A stretch of DNA of 64,000 nt from an uncultured Alistipes sp. GTDB taxonomy: Bacteria; Bacteroidota; Bacteroidia; Bacteroidales; Rikenellaceae. A program made the position numbers and the translations under genes. Of this stretch, positions 33,977-41,343 are shown in pieces. Where the stretch lies: positions 1-64,000 of the forward strand of contig CAJUMU010000001.1 in assembly GCA_910587675.1 (NCBI GenBank). Reading direction: 5' to 3'. Numbering within the stretch: the first letter of the stretch is position 1; each line of letters begins with the position of its first letter. The notes beneath the pieces are model-generated. The model saw nothing but the letters and a program-made list of their open reading frames with translations. It made no database searches and was not told where the DNA came from.

Positions 33977-34549
33977 ATGGAACAGACGGGTAAACTCGTG
34001 ATTTTCTCCGCGCCGAGCGGTTCGGGAAAAACCACTATCGTGAAACGGTTGCTGGAGATATTCCCCCGATTGGAATTTTCCGTTTCGGCCACCTCTCGCG
34101 CGCCGCGAGGCACGGAACGCGACGGGGTCGATTATTTTTTCCTCTCGCAGGATGAATTCCGCGCCCGCGCGGCGGCGGACGAGTTCGTCGAGTGGGAGGA
34201 GGTATACAACGGCACGTGTTACGGCACCCTGCGAAGCGAGATGCGCCGCATCTGGGACAAGGGCAACGTGATAATATTCGACGTGGACGTGATGGGCGGA
34301 ATCAACCTCAAACGTATATTCGGCGACAACGCCTGCTCGGTGTTCATCATGCCGCCGTCGGTGGAGGAGCTGGAGCAAAGGCTCGTCGGCCGCGGCACCG
34401 ACTCGCCCGAGACCATCGCCAAACGCGTGGCGAAGGCCGACTTCGAGATGTCGAAGGCGGCGGAGTTCGACCACGTGGTGGTGAACGACATATTGGACGA
34501 CGCCGTGGCGGAGACGCGGCGGATACTGGAACGTTTTTTCGCGGAGTAG
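33977..34549 (+). CDS. gmk: Guanylate kinase
   Basis: A 190-residue enzyme phosphorylating GMP to GDP. P-loop FSAPSGSGKTT, GMP-binding SVSATSRAPRGTERDGVDYFF, and the ILDDAVAETRRI C-terminus are present. Length is normal. Second gene of the yicC operon, 3 bases before nadD. Confidence 0.97.
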   Translation: MEQTGKLVIFSAPSGSGKTTIVKRLLEIFPRLEFSVSATSRAPRGTERDGVDYFFLSQDEFRARAAADEFVEWEEVYNGTCYGTLRSEMRRIWDKGNVIIFDVDVMGGINLKRIFGDNACSVFIMPPSVEELEQRLVGRGTDSPETIAKRVAKADFEMSKAAEFDHVVVNDILDDAVAETRRILERFFAE

Positions 34550-34552
34550 GGC

Positions 34553-35371
34553 ATGGGCAAGAGACGAATGATGCTCTATTTCGGGTCGTTCAACCCCATC
34601 CACAAGGGGCATACGGCATTGGCGGAGTATGCCGTCGACCGCGACCTTTGCGACGAGGCGGCCTTGATCGTGTCGCCGCAGAACCCCTTCAAGGAGAGTT
34701 GGATGCAGGCCCCCGAATTCGACCGCTTCGAGATGGCCGAAATAGCGTGCCGCAATTCGCGTCATCCCGAACGCATACGCCCCTCGATCGTGGAGTTTCT
34801 GCTCGACAAACCGTCGTACACGATCAACACGCTGCGCCATCTGTCGGAGAATTACGGCGAGAGAATGGATTTCGCCATACTTATGGGCAGCGACCTTATA
34901 AACCAGCTTCCCGAGTGGCGCGAGGCGGAGAGCATCATGGCCGATTACGACATATACGTGTATCCGCGTCCCGACGCGGATGTGCGCTTCGCCACGCCGC
35001 GCACAGTGGTGCTCGACGACGCGCCGCAATACTGTTGCTCTTCGACCGAGATACGCGAGGCGTTGGAGCGCGGCGAGGATGTGTCGGACATGGTCGACAG
35101 CGAGGTGCTGCGATATATCCGCGAACACGGGTTGTGGACGCCCGCGCGAGTGATCGCCGATCTGACGGCGGCCATAGAGCGCGCGCCCGACAATGCCGCT
35201 CTTTACTTGGAGCGCGGCAAGCGGTATTTCCGCCGCAACGAGTGGGGCAGCGCCGTCAACGACTTCAACCGCGCCCGAGAGATCGCGCCCGACTGCACCG
35301 AAGCGCAGCAGTTCATCGAGATGGCGGAGGAGATTTTGGAGTTCCGTTACAAGGACATTTATAACCCCTGA
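34553..35371 (+). CDS. nadD: Nicotinate-nucleotide adenylyltransferase with C-terminal TPR
   Basis: Residues 1-~195 are a complete NadD: YFGSFNPIHKGH (HxGH), SPQNPFK, the substrate loop at ~110-120 and SSTEIREAL. It joins ATP and nicotinate mononucleotide in NAD synthesis. Family members stop near 190-200 residues, but this one continues to 272. Residues ~215-248 form one tetratricopeptide-like unit (NAALYLERGKRYFRRNEWG...) and a final helix follows. No frameshift or separate start is seen, so this is a genuine fusion. It may mediate an interaction or oligomerisation. Confidence 0.94.
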   Translation: MGKRRMMLYFGSFNPIHKGHTALAEYAVDRDLCDEAALIVSPQNPFKESWMQAPEFDRFEMAEIACRNSRHPERIRPSIVEFLLDKPSYTINTLRHLSENYGERMDFAILMGSDLINQLPEWREAESIMADYDIYVYPRPDADVRFATPRTVVLDDAPQYCCSSTEIREALERGEDVSDMVDSEVLRYIREHGLWTPARVIADLTAAIERAPDNAALYLERGKRYFRRNEWGSAVNDFNRAREIAPDCTEAQQFIEMAEEILEFRYKDIYNP

Positions 35372-35377
35372 CGAATA

Positions 35378-35959
35378 ATGATAGAGATAGACGACAAGAT
35401 AGTGAGCGCCGACATTCTGCGCGAGTGCTTCGCCTGCGACCTCGGCCGATGCAAAGGCATCTGCTGCGTGGAGGGCGACGCGGGCGCGCCGCTGGAGATC
35501 GACGAAGTCGACGAACTGGAGGCCGAGTACCCCAACTATGCCCCCTACATGACCGAGGAGGGGCGCCGCGAGATCGAAAAGCAGGGATTCATGGTGGTGG
35601 ATGCCGACGGCGACTACACCACGCCGCTGGTGCGGGGCGCCGAGTGCGCCTACTCGTTCACGGAGAACGGGGTTACGTTCTGCGCGATCGAGCGGGCCTA
35701 CCGCGAGGGGCGTTGCGGATTCATAAAACCCGTGTCGTGCCACCTCTATCCGATCCGCGTCGCGCGCTTCTCGAACGGCAGTTACGGGCTCAACTACCAC
35801 CGCTGGCACGTGTGCCGCTCGGCCGTGGAGTGCGGCCGCAAGGCGGGCGTTCCGATCTACCGCGCGTTGCGGGAGCCTATAATCCGCCGCTTCGGCGAGG
35901 AGTTTTACAAAGCGCTGGAGTGCGCGCACGATCTGTTGCGCGAACGGGGCGACGAATAA
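35378..35959 (+). CDS. DUF3109 family cysteine-rich protein
   Basis: 193 residues with CFACDLGRCKGICCVEGDAGAPL near the start, CAIERAYREGRCGFIKPVSCHLYPIRV in the middle and HVCRSAVECGR later. This cysteine pattern is diagnostic of DUF3109 (related to YkgJ-type putative metal or Fe-S binding proteins). No signal peptide. It lies between nadD and an M23 peptidase in a tight operon; no function is established. Confidence 0.9.
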   Translation: MIEIDDKIVSADILRECFACDLGRCKGICCVEGDAGAPLEIDEVDELEAEYPNYAPYMTEEGRREIEKQGFMVVDADGDYTTPLVRGAECAYSFTENGVTFCAIERAYREGRCGFIKPVSCHLYPIRVARFSNGSYGLNYHRWHVCRSAVECGRKAGVPIYRALREPIIRRFGEEFYKALECAHDLLRERGDE

Positions 35960-35976
35960 TTTTTACACGAAACACG

Positions 35977-37032
35977 ATGAACCCGATGAATTTACGAATA
36001 ACGTTCCTATCACTCTTTTCGGCGATCGTTTGCGCCGCGTCGGCTCAGGAAGCGACACTGCGCGACACCACCGCCATGCAGGCCGATTCGCTGAAGAAAG
36101 ATTCGGCCTCGGGCCCCGTCGTCATACGTCGCGTTCCGCTGGCTTCGGGACCCGATCTTGACGAAAACATGCTGGTCGTCGACACCATTCCGTCGTCGAG
36201 CGAGGGGCTGAGCATAGTGCTGTTCAACGACAACACGTGGCGTTACGTGCGCAACCGCGACATTTCGGCCGACGACCTCACCGTATTCACGGCCGACTGG
36301 GATACGACTAAGCTGCAACCTTACGGCAAGGATCTGAAAGAGTTGCCCGTGTCGCTCGTGATCGATCTGGTCGATTCGCTCAAGAGCTACCACTATCCGC
36401 GCGTGGGACGCATCAATTCGAAGTACGGACCGCGCCGCCGCGGCATCCACCAAGGCACTGACATAGGACTCAAGATCGGCGATCCCGTTTACGCCGTATT
36501 CGACGGACGGGTGCGCCTTACGCAATATTACCGAGGCGGATACGGCAACTTGATCGTGTTGCGCCACGACAACGGACTGGAGACCTTTTACGGTCACTTG
36601 TCGGAGATACTCGTGAAGCCCGAGCAGTGGGTGACGGCGGGACAGGTCATCGGTTACGGCGGAAATACGGGCCGCAGCACAGGACCGCACCTCCATTTCG
36701 AGGTGCGTTACAAGGGGCAGTCGTTCGACGCCGAGCGTTTGATAGACTTTACGACGGGTACTCTGCGTCGTGAAACGTTCCTGCTCAAACGCAGCTACTT
36801 CAGTCCCTATTCGCGTTTCACGCAGGATTTCGACGAGGAGATCCAGAGCGCCGAGGAGGATAAGAAGATCGCGGCAGAGGCCGCAGCCGTCAAATACCAT
36901 ATCGTGAAGAGCGGCGACACCTTGGGACGCATCGCCATCAACAACCATACGACGGTAAGGAAATTATGCCAGCTGAACGGCATTAAGGAGACCACCATCC
37001 TGCGAATAGGGCAGAGGATACGTGTAAGATAA
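35977..37032 (+). CDS. Exported M23 peptidase with C-terminal LysM
   Basis: A 351-residue cell-wall hydrolase or regulator. Signal peptide 1-~24 (CAASAQ). The M23 (LytM) domain spans ~145-265, with zinc and catalytic motifs HQGTDIG and HLHFEV. A LysM peptidoglycan-binding module runs ~305-351 (VKYHIVKSGDTLGRIA...). The motifs needed for Zn binding appear intact, so it is probably an active endopeptidase. It starts 17 bases after the DUF3109 gene; an alternative ATG lies at 35986. Last gene of the operon. Confidence 0.93.
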   Translation: MNPMNLRITFLSLFSAIVCAASAQEATLRDTTAMQADSLKKDSASGPVVIRRVPLASGPDLDENMLVVDTIPSSSEGLSIVLFNDNTWRYVRNRDISADDLTVFTADWDTTKLQPYGKDLKELPVSLVIDLVDSLKSYHYPRVGRINSKYGPRRRGIHQGTDIGLKIGDPVYAVFDGRVRLTQYYRGGYGNLIVLRHDNGLETFYGHLSEILVKPEQWVTAGQVIGYGGNTGRSTGPHLHFEVRYKGQSFDAERLIDFTTGTLRRETFLLKRSYFSPYSRFTQDFDEEIQSAEEDKKIAAEAAAVKYHIVKSGDTLGRIAINNHTTVRKLCQLNGIKETTILRIGQRIRVR

Positions 37033-37040
37033 CAGTATTT

Positions 37041-37139
37041 CGACATCGCGACGCGATGTCGGCAGTTCGCCGCCACCCCGCGCGGCGGACTGCAACTCGC
37101 TTACGCTCGTGCGCGTCCTCCGCTGTCGGCGAACAGCAT
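37041..37139 (-). repeat. R1 intergenic repeat, copy b (directly at the yggS stop)
   Basis: A full copy, ~99 bases. The terminal stem is GACATCGC-GAC-GCGATGTC (37042-37060), a compensatory variant of copy a. Read on the minus strand, the element begins with the last base of the yggS stop codon. Confidence 0.85.
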
Positions 37140-37798
37140 CAATACTCCCGCGCCCCGAAGATTTCGGAGCCGATCCGTACCTCGGTGGAACCGCACTCGA
37201 CGGCGATGGGGTAGTCGTCGGACATACCCATCGACAACGTGTCGAACTCGGGTCCGAAACAGTCGGCCAGCGAGCGTTTGCACTCGGCGAGGCGCATGAA
37301 GTCGCGACGTATGACGGTTTCGTCGTCGGTGTTGGTCGCCATGCCCATCACGCCCCGTATGCGGATGTTGCGATAGGCGTCGAAACCGCCCCCGCGTACG
37401 AATGCGTCGAGTTCATCGTAATCCCATCCCGATTTGGTGTCTTCGTCGGCGACGTGTATCTCCAGCAGACAATCTATCGTGCGGCCGTTCTTCGCGGCCT
37501 CCTTGTCGATGGCCGCCGCGAGGCGTTCGCTGTCGAGCGACTCGATCATCGAGACGAAAGGCGCGATGTATTTCACCTTGTTGGTCTGCAAATGACCTAT
37601 CATGCGCCACTCTATATCGCGCGGCAGAATCTCGTGTTTGGCTTTCATCTCCTGCGGACGGTTCTCGCCGAATACGCGCTGTCCCGCGTCGTAGGCCTCG
37701 CGGATCGCTTCGGCAGGGTGGTATTTCGATACGGCCACCAGTTCAACGCCCGCAGGCAGAGTTCGGCGGACGGCCGCTATTTTGTTTCCGATAGACAT
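37139..37798 (-). CDS. PLP homeostasis protein, YggS/PROSC family
   Basis: A 219-residue alanine-racemase-like fold protein that binds pyridoxal phosphate and buffers B6 and amino-acid pools. It has ELVAVSKYHP (PLP lysine), RVFGENRPQEM, WRMIGHLQTNKVK, GVMGMAT and LSMGMSDDYPIAVECGSTEVRIGSEIFG, all family hallmarks. Convergent with the M23 peptidase gene, with R1b filling the space between them. Confidence 0.95.
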   Translation of the reverse strand: MSIGNKIAAVRRTLPAGVELVAVSKYHPAEAIREAYDAGQRVFGENRPQEMKAKHEILPRDIEWRMIGHLQTNKVKYIAPFVSMIESLDSERLAAAIDKEAAKNGRTIDCLLEIHVADEDTKSGWDYDELDAFVRGGGFDAYRNIRIRGVMGMATNTDDETVIRRDFMRLAECKRSLADCFGPEFDTLSMGMSDDYPIAVECGSTEVRIGSEIFGAREY

Positions 37799-37962
37799 TG
37801 TAAAATCTGTTTTGACAGCGTAAAATTAAGGATTTTTTCATTAACTCACTCTTGCGACGCATAATTATCGGGCGGCAGCCTACGGAGAACGCAACGATGC
37901 GAATGCCGTTGCGGGCCTCCGCGGGGCGAGGCTGCGGCCCGCACGACTCTGACGAGTCGTAT

Positions 37963-37991
37963 AAAAAAAAGCCGCGCAAAATATGCGCGGC
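37963..37991 (-). terminator. Intrinsic terminator of the TIG-like lipoprotein gene
   Basis: An 8-bp GC-rich stem (GCCGCGCA and complement, 5-base loop) followed on the minus strand by eight T; 20 bases after the stop. A second small hairpin (ACGACTC/GAGTCGT) lies just beyond. Confidence 0.9.
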
Positions 37992-38011
37992 CTTTCAATA
38001 TGGTAATGCAA

Positions 38012-39235
38012 TTACCTTACCGACAGTATTTGTTCGATGTTATCAGGAACTTCGCAAAGCTCCTTATAGCTGCCGTCGGCGGGTCGGAACTCTCCGATTT
38101 TTCGTTTCCCGTCCACCTCGATGAGCAGGTATATGCCCTTCGTCGACTCATTGTAAGCGCTCGACAACGCTTTGCCCTCGATATGTCCCAAAACTTCGCC
38201 TCTCATCGGCTTCAACGTCGATTCGGGGATGCGCCACACCGTGCTGCGGCCGCCGTTAACCGTAACGACGCATGGCGTGACGGGAGAGAAGATAAGCTGG
38301 ATGTCGTCCGCGTCGTCTATCGGCTCGCCCAACGTCCAACTGTAAGAAGGAATGTCGAGTGAGGCGAGAGCTATGTATTTTCCGCCGTCGGCTGTCGTTA
38401 CCGACATCTTCGTCAGGAACGAACTCTTGCCGAGATATACGAAACGGTCGTCGGCGAACTCAGCCACGGCGACGTCGTCGGGAATATTCAGCCCCGTCAG
38501 ATAATACTTCTGCGGCGGCTTAGAACGAGTCGCCGACACCGTGCAGGCGATCAATTTGATTCGAAAATCGCCCTCCATGCGCATCGGCAGCAATGTCGAT
38601 CCGAACATACCGACGATGCAACCCGAAATATCCTCTCCGCATTCCACGGCGATGTGTCGCCGCATGGTGAAATCGTATCCCAAGATTACGGTATTCCCGT
38701 CGGTGCGGTCTATGCCGAAGATCCGGTTCGTCGCAGGCCATGTAACAGCGCCGTCCAGAGGGCGGGCGCATACAATTTTCTCCGAGACCGCGCCTGTCGA
38801 CGGGTCGATATCGCTTATGACGTACTCGCCCGCCTCGTTGCGGCCGAGTCCGTACAGCGATGATGTTGCGGGAGGCAGACCGTCCGACACCTCGATGGAT
38901 CCCAACACCATAGGTTCGCCGCGGCGGAACAGAAGCACCTCTACTTCGCCTGCCGCGTATCCCGCGGGCATGATGAACGAGATCGACTCGGCGGTGCGGG
39001 CCGTTATGTCGGCTCGAAGCGTCGTCTGCATCTCTGTCGAGGGATCGGCGCGACGAACGAAAATATCGTCGTCGGCTTCGAACCCGACGGCCTTTACCGT
39101 CACTTCGTCGCCCGCGTCGAACCTATCCGTCGGCATTACTATGTCGCGCACGAACGGAGGCTCGGGCGGCAATACGCATTCGCTGCATGCGACCGATAAT
39201 GCGCATAGAGCGGCGAATAACCAAAATTTCTTCAT
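38012..39235 (-). CDS. Lipoprotein with IPT/TIG-like N-terminus (unknown function)
   Basis: 407 residues from the ATG at 39235; signal peptide with lipobox LSVAC (Cys17). Residues ~28-115 look like an IPT/TIG Ig-like domain (RFDAGDEVTVKAVGFEADDDIFV...). The rest is beta-rich and may form a propeller-like repeat domain (LYGLGRNEAGEYVISDIDPSTG). Such lipoproteins are common on Bacteroidetes surfaces. Its mRNA leader contains a run of nine C 31 bases before the ATG. No substrate or partner is apparent. Confidence 0.75.
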   Translation of the reverse strand: MKKFWLFAALCALSVACSECVLPPEPPFVRDIVMPTDRFDAGDEVTVKAVGFEADDDIFVRRADPSTEMQTTLRADITARTAESISFIMPAGYAAGEVEVLLFRRGEPMVLGSIEVSDGLPPATSSLYGLGRNEAGEYVISDIDPSTGAVSEKIVCARPLDGAVTWPATNRIFGIDRTDGNTVILGYDFTMRRHIAVECGEDISGCIVGMFGSTLLPMRMEGDFRIKLIACTVSATRSKPPQKYYLTGLNIPDDVAVAEFADDRFVYLGKSSFLTKMSVTTADGGKYIALASLDIPSYSWTLGEPIDDADDIQLIFSPVTPCVVTVNGGRSTVWRIPESTLKPMRGEVLGHIEGKALSSAYNESTKGIYLLIEVDGKRKIGEFRPADGSYKELCEVPDNIEQILSVR

Positions 39236-39266
39236 AAGCAGTTGATAATTAGTGCACCGCTTTTTA

Positions 39267-39275
39267 GGGGGGGGG
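39267..39275 (-). repeat. C9 homopolymer in a lipoprotein leader
   Basis: Nine consecutive C on the coding strand between the predicted transcription start and the ATG at 39235. Tracts of this length slip during replication and could tune expression. Confidence 0.6.
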
Positions 39276-39310
39276 TAGCGGCCCCGAACGGCGATTGTCG
39301 GCATTCGGAA

Positions 39311-39318
39311 CAAATATA
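39311..39318 (-). promoter_or_regulatory. -7 box of the TIG-like lipoprotein gene
   Basis: Minus-strand TATATTTG, full consensus; the start would fall near 39304, placing the C9 tract inside the leader. No clear -33. Confidence 0.5.
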
Positions 39319-39358
39319 GCGTTTATTTCGTAATCGCGGGCGGATATGAAGAAAAAAA

Positions 39359-39390
39359 CGACATTGCAATGCAATGTCGGCGAACAGCAT
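39359..39390 (-). repeat. R1 repeat, copy d (internally deleted), at the GH99-like gene stop
   Basis: Only the two ends of R1 remain: GGCGAACAGCAT joined to the stem GACATTGC-AAT-GCAATGTC (39360-39378). On the minus strand the stem is followed by TTTTTTT, so this copy also works as an intrinsic terminator. It starts at the last base of the stop codon. Confidence 0.8.
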
Positions 39391-41183
39391 TACTTCGTCT
39401 TATATAAATAGTTATACCTCCCCGCGGGAGCGCAGTCGCCGCTTAGCCAAAAATCGCTTATCTCCCCGTCGCGTCGCGTGTTGTCGACCCACTTGAACTC
39501 GAATTCGAAATCCTCGACGCGATCCAGCCCGAGAACCTTGCGCGGAATGCGCAACTCCATCGCCCGCCCCTCGACGCGGAAATCGGCCGAACCTGCCCGA
39601 CTCCAATTCCAACCGTCGCGGGAGCGTTCCACGACGGCTTTGCCGTCGGGCGCGAGGCGGTTCACCGCGAAGTCGTACCCCTCCCAACCCGTCGAACGGT
39701 CGCGGTCGATATCTATGAAAAGTCTCATCCACGCGCCGCCGTCGGGCGGGGTGATGTCGTCGGCGCACTCCGCGAGGAAATATACGTAACGATCGTCCCG
39801 AGCCACCTTCGCGGCCACTATGTCGTTGCGCGCGCTCGAATCGCGATATACGATGTCGCCCCAGCCTCGGCTGTCGCGGCGGACGGCGTTGCCCCGCGAA
39901 GTCTCGTATTTCGGCTTCACATCGTGCCAGTCGTCGAACCATCCGTCGATGCGGATGCGCCGCGGCGCCGACCCGACGAAGTCGACTTCGGGCATGCCTT
40001 TGAAACGGCGGATGTTCGCCGCCATTTGATAGTAGTAGTTGTCGCCGTGACCGCCTCGCATGGGCTCTATGTCGCGGCTGTGCTCTCGGTCGAACTGGTC
40101 GGGAAAGGCATTCTCCAGACCGCTCCATTCGCGATGTCGGCCCGCGACCCACTCGTTCCACCCCGTGATGAATATGAAGTCGGGGTCGATCTCCAAAGCC
40201 CGTTCCCACTGCTCCTGAAAATTGAGTCCGCGCAGCTCCGCGTCTGACGACGAGGCGTGCCCGTTCGCGGCGGTGTAGCTGCGTCCGAAAGCCCACTCGG
40301 CATTCATCGCGCTGAGACCTCGGGCCGCCGTCCAGTTCTGCGCCACGCCGACTACCGCCTGCTCGAATCCTCCGTCGGGTTTGGGTCCGAACCCGTGCTG
40401 GGGATATATCTCGAGCCATCCCCAATGGTCGGGACGCTGCGGTCCGACGTTGTAGAGAGGCTGCCCGGGACGGAAAGTGAAGTATTCGCGGATCTCGCGA
40501 TGCAGGCGTGTCGCTGCCTCGTCGCCCTCGACATCGCCGAGCATCTCGGGATAGGCCATAATCAACGGTTTGCCCTCCCATTCGAAAAACAGCTCCTCGT
40601 ACTCGGCGGGTTTGTAGAGATCGCCGTATATCTCCTTTATGGCCTGCAAGCTGCCTTCGGTCGGTCCGAACGCGAGCATGAAGGCTATCTGCGGAGTCTT
40701 CACCCCGTCGCGTCGCGCCTCGGCGAAGACCTCGCATAAGGTCATGTACGACTCGCGCCACGTGAACGATCCGTTGGTGCAGTCGAAAAATAGCACGTCG
40801 ACACCCGCGTCGGCCAGCATCTCGGCATGTTTGCGCAGCACCCAACGGTCGGTATCGCGATAGAATCCGAAGAGCGGCTCGCCCCAGAAAAAGGTGTGCA
40901 CGCCTGCGGGCCAAGCCGCGTGGTCGTAATCGCGGGCGGCCTCGGGATGCTCGGCGATTACGGATGCGGGAGTGTGGGGGTGCAGATCGGCGAAGTTGTC
41001 GTGCCATGTCCAGTAGAACAGTCCGACGAACTTCTTGCGCGGCGGCCCGACGGTCTCGCGGTCGGGGAGCCGTCGCCCGAGAGCGTCGGTGGCAGGCAGT
41101 CCGTTGCCGTAATTCTGCGCCGAAAGGCCCGAGGCGCAGAGCGCGAAGGTGAACGAAAGTATAGCGGCGGCGGCTTTTTTCAT
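39390..41183 (-). CDS. Exported GH99-like glycoside hydrolase with C-terminal sugar-binding domain
   Basis: 597 residues, signal peptide 1-~22. Residues ~48-380 look like a GH99/GH71-like (beta/alpha)8 domain: FVGLFYWTWH, DVLFFDCTNG, KPLIMAYPEM and FITGWNEWVAG (near 340), the last typical of the GH99-like group. Residues ~405-590 resemble a CBM9/DOMON-type beta sandwich (IRIDGWFDDWHDV, YVYFLAECADDITPP, MRLFIDIDRDRSTGW). It probably acts on glycans outside the cytoplasm, endo-mannosidase-like or other; linkage is unknown. No SusC/D pair is nearby. Confidence 0.8.
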   Translation of the reverse strand: MKKAAAAILSFTFALCASGLSAQNYGNGLPATDALGRRLPDRETVGPPRKKFVGLFYWTWHDNFADLHPHTPASVIAEHPEAARDYDHAAWPAGVHTFFWGEPLFGFYRDTDRWVLRKHAEMLADAGVDVLFFDCTNGSFTWRESYMTLCEVFAEARRDGVKTPQIAFMLAFGPTEGSLQAIKEIYGDLYKPAEYEELFFEWEGKPLIMAYPEMLGDVEGDEAATRLHREIREYFTFRPGQPLYNVGPQRPDHWGWLEIYPQHGFGPKPDGGFEQAVVGVAQNWTAARGLSAMNAEWAFGRSYTAANGHASSSDAELRGLNFQEQWERALEIDPDFIFITGWNEWVAGRHREWSGLENAFPDQFDREHSRDIEPMRGGHGDNYYYQMAANIRRFKGMPEVDFVGSAPRRIRIDGWFDDWHDVKPKYETSRGNAVRRDSRGWGDIVYRDSSARNDIVAAKVARDDRYVYFLAECADDITPPDGGAWMRLFIDIDRDRSTGWEGYDFAVNRLAPDGKAVVERSRDGWNWSRAGSADFRVEGRAMELRIPRKVLGLDRVEDFEFEFKWVDNTRRDGEISDFWLSGDCAPAGRYNYLYKTK

Positions 41184-41214
41184 GATCGGATATGTTTTCG
41201 AGGTTAACGATTTA

Positions 41215-41222
41215 CAAATATA
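41215..41222 (-). promoter_or_regulatory. -7 box of the GH99-like gene
   Basis: Minus-strand TATATTTG, full consensus, 32 bases before the ATG. No clear -33. Confidence 0.5.
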
Positions 41223-41263
41223 GCCATATCGCGGCGGGATCGGTCATTCTTATGTCGTAAAAC

Positions 41264-41294
41264 TTTCGGATCCCGTCTATTTTGCTTAACTTTG
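41264..41294 (+). promoter_or_regulatory. Promoter of the C69 dipeptidase gene
   Basis: TTTC (41264-41267, one mismatch to TTTG), 19 bases, then TAACTTTG (41287-41294). Confidence 0.55.
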
Positions 41295-41343
41295 GCTTTT
41301 CGAAACCGTCGTAATACGACAGTTGTAAAACGAACCATAAATT

